Origin: Bacillus sp. Marseille-P3661
Lineage (GTDB): Bacteria; Bacillota; Bacilli; Bacillales; Bacillaceae_J
Direction: 5' to 3'
NCBI RefSeq assembly: GCF_900240995.1
Contig: NZ_LT965954.1
Coordinates: 1-64,000, forward strand
DNA length: 64,000 nucleotides
Part shown: positions 9,162-17,539 of the stretch, in pieces
How the letters are laid out: the number at the start of each line of letters is the position of its first letter
Numbering within the stretch: the first letter of the stretch is position 1
Translations under genes and position numbers: made by a program
The notes under the pieces: model-generated
What the model saw: only the letters and a program-made list of their open reading frames with translations
What the model was told of the DNA's origin: nothing
Database searches by the model: none

Positions 9162-9331
9162 TAAGTCTTATAAGCCTAACCTCATATTTCAATTAAGGTT
9201 TATTCAATCCATCAATGAGAGCTTGGTCTCTTTTCCCACACTTCTCTGACCTCACAGGAATACCCGATCTGTACTTTGTATTCCCAGAATCTTGAATTAT
9301 GGGAATGACAACCATTTAAGAGTGGTATTTA

Positions 9332-10342
9332 TCAATTAATCAAACCAAGTCTTTTTAGTGTTTCACCGTAATCTTCATACTCCGTTGAAATCTGGTTTTT
9401 GAAGTCTTCTGAACCAGCATAATCAACAGTTACTCCATTTTTTTCAATAATTTCAATTACTTCTGGATCGTCTAAAGATTGCTTAAATGCATCATGGAGT
9501 ATAGCAATAATTTCTTTAGGAGTGCCTTTTGGCGCTACAATGCCAAAATATACATCTGTTGATTGCCCATAACCTAATTCTTTTAATGTAGGGATTTCTT
9601 TATAAAAATCATGTTTTATAGAACCTAAGTTAGCAAGTATTCGTAAATCTTCCTCTTGCCCCTTAAACTGCTGAGGTGATGATACCTCACCCTCTAGTGT
9701 ACCGCTTAATAGTGCAGCATGGGCGTCACTTGACCCATCAAATGGAATATATTTGGCTTCAAATTCATTAGCAATTAAAAACTTTTCCATAGCAACCTGA
9801 GGTGTATTTCCAATTCCCCCAGAACCAAATGCAAACTTACCCGGATTTTCTTTTACGTACTGAACCCATTCATCAAAGGTTTGCCAAGGTGTATCCTTAC
9901 CAACTGCAAATAAAACAGGATTTTGTGCTATTCTAATAACTCCTTCAAAGTCTTCGTGTGAATACGGAGCATTTCCAAAATGCGGTTGAATCGATATTGC
10001 CCCAGGCGCAATCAATCCGAGGGTGTATCCATCAGGTTCTGCATTTGCAACTGAAGCAGTACCAGTAACACTTGCACCGCCTGGAGTATTCTTGATAACG
10101 ATAATTTGTTTGTTTGGCAAATATTTACTCATGGACTTTTCTATTGCTCTTGCTATTTGGTCTGTAGCACCACCAGCTGAGTATGGCACTACTAATTCAA
10201 TTGGCTTTGTAGGAAAGTTCTGTTCCTCTGTTTTATTTGATTCCTCTTGATTCTCAGTATTGTTTGATACATTCTGATTCTGAGTATTGCTACAACCAGC
10301 AGCTATTAAAATAAACACTAATAAAAATATTAACTTTTTCAT
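9332..10342 (-). CDS. tctC: Tripartite tricarboxylate transporter binding lipoprotein TctC
   Basis: A 336-residue secreted binding protein. Residues 1-17 form a lipoprotein signal with the lipobox LIAAGC (Cys17), so it is anchored outside the membrane. A Gln/Asn/Glu-rich linker follows, then the TctC fold (FPTKPIELVVPYSAGGATDQ, GGASVTG and a late YFGIVAPKGTP). The conserved GGATD segment contacts the carboxylate in family members. It delivers substrate to TctAB encoded downstream. It starts 66 bp after the aldolase gene, so the two are probably co-transcribed. Confidence 0.9.
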   Translation of the reverse strand: MKKLIFLLVFILIAAGCSNTQNQNVSNNTENQEESNKTEEQNFPTKPIELVVPYSAGGATDQIARAIEKSMSKYLPNKQIIVIKNTPGGASVTGTASVANAEPDGYTLGLIAPGAISIQPHFGNAPYSHEDFEGVIRIAQNPVLFAVGKDTPWQTFDEWVQYVKENPGKFAFGSGGIGNTPQVAMEKFLIANEFEAKYIPFDGSSDAHAALLSGTLEGEVSSPQQFKGQEEDLRILANLGSIKHDFYKEIPTLKELGYGQSTDVYFGIVAPKGTPKEIIAILHDAFKQSLDDPEVIEIIEKNGVTVDYAGSEDFKNQISTEYEDYGETLKRLGLIN

Positions 10343-10407
10343 TTAAACACTCTCCTTCGTTAATTTTAGTACCCAGTAACAAATTTAGTTAGTTTTTTAT
10401 CAAATTG

Positions 10408-11172
10408 TTATAAGACAGATCTAATATCGTCTACTAAACTCTTAAACATGTTTGAGATTAATTGTGTGCTTGTTGGTAATTTGATATATTTCACACCTTG
10501 TTCCAACAGAGAGGCTAATTGCTTACTGTCTTTGGCATATCCACCAATATTAAAACCTGCCTCTAATGAGGTTTTATTAATGTAATTAATCATTTCTTGT
10601 ACTTTGGGGTGATTTACCTGTCCTGGGAAACCCATTGATTGTGACAGATCGTGTGGAGCTACATTAATTATATCCACATCTTTAACTGTTAATATATCTT
10701 CTAAATTATGAACAGCTTCCAAATTTTCAATGCTAATTGCAATCAGTATTTCTTCATTAGCAAACTTTACTTGCTCCTCCATTGTTTTTAATCCATACAA
10801 ACCAGATCGTACGTTATACGACACACCTCTGCTACCTTGAGGATAATATTTAATCCAATTTACAACATTTTGTACTTCCTCTACTGTGCTGACTTGAGGA
10901 ATATGAATACCATATGCACCAATATCTAAAGCTCTCTCAATAGACGATTGATCAATAGTATTTACCCTTATGAATGGTGTCGATCCTCCACTTTTAATTG
11001 CTCGAAAGATATGTTGAGCGCCCTCAAAATTCGTAGGACTATGTTCCATGTCAACAACTACAAAATCCAACCCTGACAAAGCAAGTATTTCCGCAATATC
11101 AGGCGAAGGCAATAATAAGAAATTTCCAATTACAGGTTGTCCTTGCTTTAATTTACTTTTAATTGGATTCAA
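10408..11172 (-). CDS. HpcH/HpaI-family class II aldolase
   Basis: A 254-residue metal-dependent aldolase that splits 4-hydroxy-2-oxo acids to pyruvate and an aldehyde. Visible motifs are VVDMEHSP (catalytic His45 region), FIRVN, GIHIPQVST, the metal-binding Glu in AISIENLEAV and the Asp in NVAPHDLSQSMG. Known relatives include 4-hydroxy-2-oxoheptanedioate, 2-keto-3-deoxyrhamnonate and 5-keto-4-deoxyglucarate aldolases. The product aldehyde is probably passed to the aldehyde dehydrogenase at 3309. It is the first gene after the promoter at 11342-11371. Confidence 0.85.
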   Translation of the reverse strand: MNPIKSKLKQGQPVIGNFLLLPSPDIAEILALSGLDFVVVDMEHSPTNFEGAQHIFRAIKSGGSTPFIRVNTIDQSSIERALDIGAYGIHIPQVSTVEEVQNVVNWIKYYPQGSRGVSYNVRSGLYGLKTMEEQVKFANEEILIAISIENLEAVHNLEDILTVKDVDIINVAPHDLSQSMGFPGQVNHPKVQEMINYINKTSLEAGFNIGGYAKDSKQLASLLEQGVKYIKLPTSTQLISNMFKSLVDDIRSVL

Positions 11173-11298
11173 CCCAAAAACTCCTGTCTATAAAGTAATT
11201 TAAATCTCATTTATTATGGAAAATAACGCTTACATAATAGTGTGCCATTTCAGCTTATTCTATTTTTTTACTACTAATTTTGAAAAGAAAAACCAAGA

Positions 11299-11371
11299 TG
11301 TACCATTAAAAGGAACGCCATTCCGATATAATACTACATCTATATTAGTAATAGTTTCTCTTTATAGTCAA
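11299..11371 (-). promoter_or_regulatory. Promoter and operator of the aldolase-tctC unit
   Basis: On the minus strand TTGACT (11366-11371), an 18-bp spacer and TAATAT (11342-11347) make a sigma-A-type promoter. Downstream lies TGTACC-N7-GGAACG read on the plus strand (11299-11317), sharing ATGTACCATT with the site at 13001-13010. The distance from -10 to this site is 24 bp, against 23 bp at the other promoter. The rest of the 437-bp gap (11173-11609) shows no gene. Confidence 0.6.
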
Positions 11372-11609
11372 TAGTTTTAAAACACTTTAGTCAATAATTC
11401 TTAAATCATATGGCACCAAAACGTTGCCTGTTATGAGATCCGTTTAATATTTCTATTTGAAAACTAATATATGACAGACCTATAGATCTCTCGGGAAAAT
11501 TACAAACTATCTTATAATAGTGCTACTCTGATTACTAAACAAGTTTTTATTTTTTCTTTAAAAGACGATAAATTAATACATTTTTATAAAATGATAGGAT
11601 TAATCAAAG

Positions 11610-12527
11610 TTACATAATCTTATGTTTCATGCCGGGAATCTTCACTTGAGTACGGTATAGTGTAGTACCTGAAGCTAAAAATAGGCTACAAAAATCAGAA
11701 CCACCCCAAGTAAAATTAGCTGTCTTTTCAGGAGTTTTTAATACTCCAAGGCAGTTTGCATCTTTATCAAATACATGAACACCACCCGGACCAGTACAAT
11801 ACACATTCCCCAAACTATCTACTTTCATGCCATCTGGCCTTCCTGGTTCCTCGCCCGTAGTTTCTGCCCATACTCTTCCATTCGCTATTGTTCCGTCATC
11901 CAAAACATCAAATACTCTAATATGCATACGAGGTGTATCATTAATATAAAGTAATCTCTCATCTAAAGAGAAACATAGGCCGTTGGGATTTTCAAAATCG
12001 GAAACTAACAAGGTTAACTCACCCGATTTAGGATCAAACCGGTATACGCCTTGAAAATCCAATTCCTTTTCTCTAGGAATACCAACCTTTGCCGCATTTG
12101 GTCCAGTTCTTGCAAATTGAGGATCAGTAAAATAAATACTTCCATCACTTTTTACCACAATATCATTAGGGCAATTTAATTCTTTACCATTGTATTTTGA
12201 AACGAGGACTTCCCGATTTGTACCGTCTACATTCCTGCGACTTACAAGGCTAGTTGAATGTTCACATGTAACTAACCGTCCCTCTAAATCATAATAGTTC
12301 CCATTTGCCTTATTAGTCGGATCTACTAAAACAGTTAATCCCTTCTTTGAAGACCACCGATAAATTTTACTAGCTGGAATATCGCTAAATGTTAAATGCT
12401 CCTCTTTAGGATGCCATACCGGACCTTCAATAAAATCAAATCCAGATTCAATAACCTCTATTTGTTCATTAGGATCAAATATATTTAGAAACTTTTCATC
12501 ATAAATGTCTAGCTTTATTTGACTCAA
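11610..12527 (-). CDS. SMP-30/gluconolactonase family lactonase
   Basis: A 305-residue six-bladed propeller enzyme. Signatures are FIEGPVWHPKEEHLTFSDIP with the metal-binding Glu (about 34), ELNCPNDIVVKSDGSIYFTDP, NPNGLCFSLDERLLYINDT and GRPDGMKVDSLGNVYCTGP. These give the metal ligands Glu, Asn, Asn and Asp of lactonases of this group. It opens a sugar-acid or other lactone to a hydroxy acid. Its stop follows a short ACATAA/TTATGT hairpin. It is 1 bp downstream of the small CMD gene and in the same unit. Confidence 0.85.
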   Translation of the reverse strand: MSQIKLDIYDEKFLNIFDPNEQIEVIESGFDFIEGPVWHPKEEHLTFSDIPASKIYRWSSKKGLTVLVDPTNKANGNYYDLEGRLVTCEHSTSLVSRRNVDGTNREVLVSKYNGKELNCPNDIVVKSDGSIYFTDPQFARTGPNAAKVGIPREKELDFQGVYRFDPKSGELTLLVSDFENPNGLCFSLDERLLYINDTPRMHIRVFDVLDDGTIANGRVWAETTGEEPGRPDGMKVDSLGNVYCTGPGGVHVFDKDANCLGVLKTPEKTANFTWGGSDFCSLFLASGTTLYRTQVKIPGMKHKIM

Positions 12528-12528
12528 T

Positions 12529-12852
12529 TTACTCCACCTCTTTTTCTAATAATTCTTTAGTAGCCATAATCCCCTCTTTATATGCCGGGATTCCGCCAAT
12601 CGTTATAGTTTGGGCTATTGTCATAAATACCTCTTCTTTAGTTGCTCCATGATTTAGCGCTAGACCTGCATGTGTATTTATTCCAGAAACATTTCTTAGT
12701 ATACAAAACATAGAAAGATTCATAAGTTCCTTGTATTTTCTAGGGATTATTTCATTATTCGTTAAATAACTGCGCAATTCACCCAACTTTTGATATAACT
12801 CTGGGTCTGATTGCTCCATGATCTCCCAATGAGGGGCTACCTTTGTTGTCAT
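12529..12852 (-). CDS. Carboxymuconolactone decarboxylase (AhpD-like) family protein
   Basis: A 107-residue alpha-helical CMD-domain protein. The family segment is ELMNLSMFCILRNVSGINTHAGLALNHGATKEEV. Cys50 lies nine residues before His59 rather than in the AhpD CxxC arrangement, so peroxidase activity is unlikely and a decarboxylase, isomerase or accessory role is more likely. It is the first gene of the unit starting at the promoter at 13044-13073 and is followed by the lactonase. The pairing with a lactonase recalls gamma-carboxymuconolactone chemistry, but the substrate is unknown. Confidence 0.8.
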   Translation of the reverse strand: MTTKVAPHWEIMEQSDPELYQKLGELRSYLTNNEIIPRKYKELMNLSMFCILRNVSGINTHAGLALNHGATKEEVFMTIAQTITIGGIPAYKEGIMATKELLEKEVE

Positions 12853-13001
12853 ATTTTTTCCACTCTCCTTGTCATTTTTTTCAGCAATTGCATGTTAATA
12901 AATAAAGAAAAAAATAATGCTCTATTAATAGTTAACATCAACTACAGTGACGTTTCATCAAAAGTACACCTCCACTTTTCATGATATAATAAAGTATCGT
13001 A

Positions 13002-13073
13002 TGTACCATTTATCGGTACATCGTACTCATTATCGTTACATTGATTATACAACCTAATTCTTTTTAGAGTCAA
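13002..13073 (-). promoter_or_regulatory. Promoter and palindromic operator of the CMD-lactonase unit
   Basis: On the minus strand TTGACT (13068-13073), an 18-bp spacer and TATAAT (13044-13049) form a near-consensus sigma-A promoter. At 13002-13020 lies the perfect inverted repeat TGTACC-N7-GGTACA, just downstream of the likely transcription start. It is a strong candidate operator for the IclR regulator at 6928. Confidence 0.7.
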
Positions 13074-13260
13074 CTCTATATTCTAAATTTTTTAAAATCT
13101 TTCAGTTATTAAAATAATTAGCTAGGTGCTTGTATAGCAAAATAATTAAATTAATCCAAAAGAATAAGTGAGTTAAAATAAAAACTAAAAAGGAAATAAA
13201 CAAAAAAGAGTTTTTTTAATATCAAAAAAACAGTTGGATAATAAGCAAGCTTAAAAAATA

Positions 13261-13515
13261 TACCGATGTGAAGAGAGGGCCACGTTCTACGCTTGGAGGA
13301 AGGTCAAGGTAGAACGTGAAAGTGTCACATCACGGGAAATCTGCAGATTTTCACTACTGAGCCTAGACAAGGGGCATATGGAGTTCGAAATTGTGGCTAT
13401 AGCCCACCACATCTTGAAGTAGCAAGCCTCCGCAAGTTACTTTCAAAAATAAATTCTTCAAAACAAAAGCAGGTGGAGGAAAATCAATGATTTTTCTCCA
13501 CCTGCTTTATTTTGA
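13261..13515 (+). ncRNA. Unassigned structured RNA ending in a strong terminator
   Basis: There is no gene in 12853-13700, but the plus strand shows an RNA-like unit. A promoter-like TTGGAT-N17-AATATA lies near 13233-13261. GATGTGA then pairs with TCACATC around an inner 10-bp stem CACGTTCTAC/GTAGAACGTG capped by a CTTGG/TCAAG hairpin. Further short stems follow (GTGGGCTATAGCC region, GAAGTA/TACTTTC). A 17-bp-class hairpin AGCAGGTGGAG/CTCCACCTGCT with a T-run at about 13466-13515 ends it. GAGCC and GCCTCCG blocks faintly recall molybdenum/tungsten-cofactor riboswitches, but I cannot confirm this. It is not SRP RNA, RNase P RNA or a T-box by its conserved parts. Confidence 0.55.
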
Positions 13516-13702
13516 GACCTATCGGATAGCACCTTTTTCAAGTAGTTCTTTTTAAGTAACGAAGTCTACCATAATAACCAATAAAAAAAGAACATGTAAA
13601 AGGTAAATTTGAATTAAATTACCCAAAATTCTATTTGATTAACAATAGCCGTTTATTGTGCACTACCTAAGTTTTAATCGGGATTCGTCAATAGGGGAAA
13701 AA

Positions 13703-13756
13703 AGGTGCCAGACCCCCGGCACACTAACGCTTTACTCTACTAGGCTTCTGGCACCT
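13703..13756. repeat. Short dispersed-type palindrome with GGTGCCAG ends
   Basis: AGGTGCCAGA (13703-13712) and TCTGGCACCT (13747-13756) form inverted ends around a C-rich centre (CCCCCGGCAC). Sequences of this GGTGCCAG type are scattered in many Bacillaceae genomes. A short open fragment follows (DDRFNNLNEGIHNIMTLSHD, to 13870), which I cannot identify. Confidence 0.5.
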
Positions 13757-13883
13757 ATTCTTAGATGGAAGGAAGGACACCTAGCAGATGATCGTTTTAA
13801 TAATTTGAATGAAGGCATCCATAATATAATGACATTGTCGCATGATACGATTTATGCAAATAAAAGGTAAGAAAGGATTCCGA

Positions 13884-14657
13884 ATGCCAAAAATCCATTT
13901 ATTAATGCAAAAAGAGTTTATTGATCCAACTAAACTAAAAAATTGTAGTGTCATCGTATTTGATGTTCTGCTAGCTACGACGACGATTACTCCCCTTCTG
14001 CAGCATGGAGCTAAAAAGGTCATCCCTGTTCTAAATGGGGATGCGGCCCTTTAAGGTAAAAAATCACTAAATTTATCAAAAGATTCCTGCATTTTAGCTG
14101 GTGAAGTAAATGGCTACTCACTTAATTCTTTCAAGTATCCTTGTCCATTAGAATTGATTGAATTGAATGTACACAGGAAAACCGTTATTCTATCAACAAC
14201 AAATGGAACCTTCGCTTTGAAAAAATCATTAGACGCACAAATTGTATATGCTTCAAGTTTGCTAAATGGGAAATTTGTTGCACAAAATCTGCTACGGGCA
14301 TATAACGGGCAATCGATTCTCCTAGTCTGCTCTGGCAACCATGGGCTTTTTTCAATGAAGAATTTGATTGGAGCTGGACATTTTGTTCACCATTTACTAA
14401 GTTTATCTGAAATAGAATTCCAATTATCAGATTCAGCAAAATTGGCCCTGCAATTTTACAATAAATGTGATGACAGGGTTTTAGAAGAAAACTTTCTAAA
14501 CTGTCACACTGGTAATTTGTTATCTTCATTAGACTACAAATGTTCAATTTATCATTCTGTTCAACGTGATATCTACCCTGTTGTGCCAATTTTAAAAAAG
14601 AACGATATTCCTTACTTGGAAATAGAAACCACTTTATCCATTCAAAATAATTTATAA
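13884..14657 (+). pseudogene. comB: ComB-like 2-phosphosulfolactate phosphatase with an in-frame stop
   Basis: The ATG at 13884 follows GAAAGGA at the right spacing. The frame reads MPKIHLLMQKEFIDPTKLKN, then VIVFDVLLATTTITPLLQHG, meets TAA at 14052-14054, and continues in the same frame with GKKSLNLSKDSCILAGEVNG, VILSTTNGTFALKK and CSGNHG to 14657. The STTNGT and C-S-G-x-x-G motifs and the total of about 257 codons fit ComB, which dephosphorylates 2-phosphosulfolactate on the way to sulfolactate, a spore component in some bacilli. The usual DVLRATT arginine is leucine here, suggesting that decay began before or after the stop. A 9-bp hairpin (14760-14783) follows. Confidence 0.7.
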
Positions 14658-14796
14658 GCAGGAACATGATTCGATCCAATTTACATCAATAAGCAACTTG
14701 CTGTACACAAGTGGACATTAGTGATCGTTCGAAGGAAGATCAGAAAATACCGAAAGAGGGAGTGGATATTAGCCTATCCACTCGAAAAATTAAATA

Positions 14797-14836
14797 AGAC
14801 TGTAGAAAACTCGATTTCTAGAGTTTTTCTACAGTC
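14797..14836 (-). terminator. Terminator of the aldehyde oxidoreductase-MoaD unit
   Basis: AGACTGTAGAAAACTC (14797-14812) pairs with GAGTTTTTCTACAGTCT (14821-14837) with one bulge, followed on the minus strand by a T-rich tail. It lies 25 bp past the MoaD-like stop. A second perfect 9-bp hairpin (GAGTGGATA/TATCCACTC, 14760-14783) lies just beyond and may end comB transcription. Confidence 0.75.
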
Positions 14837-14861
14837 TGAGATGACTATTCGCTTTAAATTA

Positions 14862-15077
14862 TTAACCACCATAAATAGGGGTAAGAAGAAGGATATGGTC
14901 TCCATCAAGAAGGGAATAATTTGCATCAACTATTTCTTCGTTTACAGCGATTAAAGCTTCATGATTCCACTTTACATTTATTTCTTGCAAAAATTGTTCT
15001 AACGTTTTTGCTGCTGTCTGATAATTACCACTTAGGTCCGTTTTCCCAAAAATGTTTGAAGTAACTTTTACTTCCAT
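14862..15077 (-). CDS. MoaD/ThiS-like sulfur carrier paired with the tungsten oxidoreductase
   Basis: A 71-residue ubiquitin-like protein ending TPIYGG. The Gly-Gly tail is the site at which MoaD and ThiS proteins are adenylated and loaded with sulfur. The ATG at 15077 is chosen because it begins the beta-grasp fold (MEVKVTSNIF); an upstream alternative would add eight basic residues overlapping the previous gene. It follows the aldehyde oxidoreductase by 4 bp. It is therefore probably a dedicated carrier for dithiolene sulfur of the tungsten or molybdenum pterin in that enzyme. Confidence 0.75.
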   Translation of the reverse strand: MEVKVTSNIFGKTDLSGNYQTAAKTLEQFLQEINVKWNHEALIAVNEEIVDANYSLLDGDHILLLTPIYGG

Positions 15078-15081
15078 TGAT

Positions 15082-16803
15082 TTAGACACGGACCTTCTCA
15101 AGGCTTGCTACCCCAATGGAATCAAGCTCATCATCGGTTAAGTCGAATACCGTTTTACTCGCTTTATTTTCTTCCACATAGAAATGTTCCGGTAATCGAT
15201 CATCTGCTGGTGAGAATCCACAAGCTCTGTTAAATTCAAGTTCTTTTTGAAGGGTATCCTTCGCTAATTGAACGATTTCTTCAGCTGTAAATTCAACTCC
15301 TAAATAAGAAGAAGAAAGCTCCGCTAACATCTCGAATTTTCCAGCTACTGCAGAAGCTGCGAAATAGCAAATACCCATCATGTCATAAATCATATTGTTA
15401 ACCTGTGCATTTTTAGAAGATTCTACTTGGCCTTCTCTTTTCTTATGATCTACTTGCGTTCGAATTGTTTGTCCTGCAGTATGGTCAGCACCCATTGGGC
15501 TAGTTGCATAGGTTACACCTAATCCTTTAATAGCACGTGGATCATAGGCAGCCATTGTCTGTCCTTTGACCGCCGGGATATGAGTGACTCCGTAAATTTT
15601 ACCAACCGTGGTTGCACCACTCCCGATAATTCGACCAGCAGGGCTACCTTTTCCAAGTTCTAGAAGAAGGTTATAAGCACCTTCGAAATCCCCAAACTCT
15701 AAAACACCAGCTTGCATCGCTACCCCAAGAGCACCACCGGTTTCAATGGTATCAATTCCAAACTCATTACATAATAAGTTTAATTTTACGATTTGGTCTA
15801 AATCACCAATACCAAGGTTAGAGCCTAATAGTCCGATATTTTCATATTCTATTGGGGATGTTACCATTTTTCCATCTTTATCTGCATAAATATTAGAGCA
15901 ACGGATCATACATCCCGGCATACAGGCATGTGTAGTACTTCCTTCACCACCACGCTCTAAAATTGTTTCTCGCATTGTTTCGCCACTTATATTTTCATGC
16001 TTTTCAAAGCTGCCCTCCGAGAAGTTACGTGTAGGTAATGCGCCAAGTGCATTAGTCGTTTTTACAAGTGCCGCTGTACCTAATTCTGGGAAGGTTTGTC
16101 CTGTTCCAGGCGTTTCCCGTAATGCCATGATATATTCTTTATTAACTTTATTATAGCGTTGACGATCCATTGGTCTGTTTTTTTCCGCCCCTTTTGCATC
16201 AAAAACAACAGCTTTAATACCTTTTGAACCGGCTACAGCACCTAAGCCACCTCGACCATAGAAACGAGTAGGATTGTTATCCTTATCTGGATTTGTTACA
16301 GCGGCAGTTAACATTTTCATTTCACCGGATACCCCGATTAGATAAAAGCTAACGTCTTTCTTTCCATACTTCTCATAAAGGATATCAGAGGATTCACTAA
16401 TCTTTTTCCCAACGATATCAGCAGCATTTTCAAATTTAACACCTTTTTCACTAATATGAATCGTTTGGAATTCATCATATTTCCCTTCAAAAATTATAGC
16501 TCGAAGTCCTAATTTACCCATATATAATCCCGCAGTACCACCGGCATTACTCTCTTTAATCCCACCAGTTAATGGACTTTTTCCACCTAATGAACTACGC
16601 TCAGCACTTGATGCCATAGAACCGGTTAGTATACCATTAGATAGAACCAACTTGTTATTTGGCCCTAATGGATGGGCGTTTGGTGGAACTTCTTTCGCTA
16701 TGATGGAAGATGTCATAGCTCTACCACCTAAAAGTAATTGTTCTTTTGGGATTTCTTCATACTTATAAGATAATTCCGTCATATTTATTCGTAAAATTTT
16801 CAC
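15082..16803 (-). CDS. aor: Aldehyde:ferredoxin oxidoreductase, tungsten-pterin family
   Basis: A 573-residue AOR-family enzyme that oxidises aldehydes to acids with ferredoxin using a bis-pterin tungsten site. The N-terminal domain has SSAERSSLGGKSPLTGGIKE and RFYGRGGLGAVAGSKGIKAV, the pterin-binding parts. CMPGCMIRCSN (about 294-304) and a later Cys (RACGFSPADDRLPE) are the 4Fe-4S ligands. The start is GTG at 16803 with AAAGGGGCG upstream. It pairs with a MoaD-like gene and lies beside the tRNA-Sec attachment site. Known relatives are mostly anaerobes, so this suggests anaerobic or microaerobic aldehyde use. Confidence 0.85.
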   Translation of the reverse strand: MKILRINMTELSYKYEEIPKEQLLLGGRAMTSSIIAKEVPPNAHPLGPNNKLVLSNGILTGSMASSAERSSLGGKSPLTGGIKESNAGGTAGLYMGKLGLRAIIFEGKYDEFQTIHISEKGVKFENAADIVGKKISESSDILYEKYGKKDVSFYLIGVSGEMKMLTAAVTNPDKDNNPTRFYGRGGLGAVAGSKGIKAVVFDAKGAEKNRPMDRQRYNKVNKEYIMALRETPGTGQTFPELGTAALVKTTNALGALPTRNFSEGSFEKHENISGETMRETILERGGEGSTTHACMPGCMIRCSNIYADKDGKMVTSPIEYENIGLLGSNLGIGDLDQIVKLNLLCNEFGIDTIETGGALGVAMQAGVLEFGDFEGAYNLLLELGKGSPAGRIIGSGATTVGKIYGVTHIPAVKGQTMAAYDPRAIKGLGVTYATSPMGADHTAGQTIRTQVDHKKREGQVESSKNAQVNNMIYDMMGICYFAASAVAGKFEMLAELSSSYLGVEFTAEEIVQLAKDTLQKELEFNRACGFSPADDRLPEHFYVEENKASKTVFDLTDDELDSIGVASLEKVRV

Positions 16804-17303
16804 TTATACTCGCCCCTTTTCTTAGTAGAATATAATACTCTATTGAAGATTCTTCTTAATCATAGTATCTGTAGTCTACTTGATCTTAATTTTTCTGTCT
16901 AGTTCACTGTAGCCAAAATAATTTTTATAATGTCTAACTATACTTTCAATATATTTGAGTAGCTCATTTTTGTATAAAAATAAATTGTTTTAACTATGAG
17001 ATGATTTGAAATAAAAGGGTTCATCAAATGTCGATAAAAATCAAGATATTAATTATCGTTTTAGAAGGTCATTGTATATTTCTTCTCTATTTTTATTACA
17101 TTCTCACAGGTGCCTTTGTTGTAGTCTTTCAGAATGTTTAAAAGCGATAAACATCAAACATTTCTTCCAAAGTTAGACTAGTATCTGCCGGAGTTGTTTT
17201 CGTGGGAGGTTAGTAACTCTACCTAATCTTCTCAAAATAAAACCCCCACAATAAAATTATTGTAGAGGATGGTTTATTTACATTATGTAGTTAGTGAATT
17301 CCA
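16804..17303. other. 500-bp gene-free stretch upstream of aor
   Basis: It is AT-rich, with a -10-like TATTATATT about 35 bp before the aor ribosome site on the minus strand but no clear -35. A 37-codon frame at about 17026-17139 without a good ribosome site is probably not a gene. A CCCCCACAATAAAATTATTGTAG hairpin-like patch lies near 17240-17265. Nothing else is recognised. Confidence 0.4.
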
Positions 17304-17371
17304 TTTTTGGCGGGACTGTGTGAGAATCGAACTCACCTAACCTGGCACGCAGGTCACAAGCGGTTTTGAAG
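17304..17371 (-). repeat. Left attachment repeat: duplicated 3' part of tRNA-Sec
   Basis: These 68 bp are identical to 32721-32788, which is the 3' part of the intact tRNA-Sec gene from the anticodon loop through the CCA end plus five T. Beyond 17371 the sequence diverges (GTTTGTATCGG instead of ACCGTGGAGG), so no tRNA can be made here. This is the attachment site created by integration. Confidence 0.93.
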
Positions 17372-17539
17372 TTTGTATCGGTTATCCATCGATAAATCAT
17401 TCGATAAATCCCCGTTAAATCAACGTTCAATCGCCCGCTAAATCAGTTTTCGCTAACAGTCTATAACGGATTAACTCGTTACCTGTACGGTTTTATTATA
17501 GTCGAAAGTAGTCGAAGTTTGCAAACGTAATTTAAGTAA

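Noticed and set aside
13261-13515. Reading the structured RNA as SRP RNA, RNase P RNA, T-box or S-box
   Set aside because: Conserved signatures of these families (for example the SRP tetraloop domain, the RNase P GAGGAAAGTCC element in context, the T-box AGGGTGGNACCGCG) are not present.
14185-14679. 164-codon minus-strand frame opposite comB
   Set aside because: Lies antisense to the recognisable comB frame with no family features or ribosome site; a shadow.
17026-17139. Short frame beginning MSIKIKILIIVLEG upstream of aor
   Set aside because: No ribosome site, 37 codons, composition explained by AT-rich DNA.
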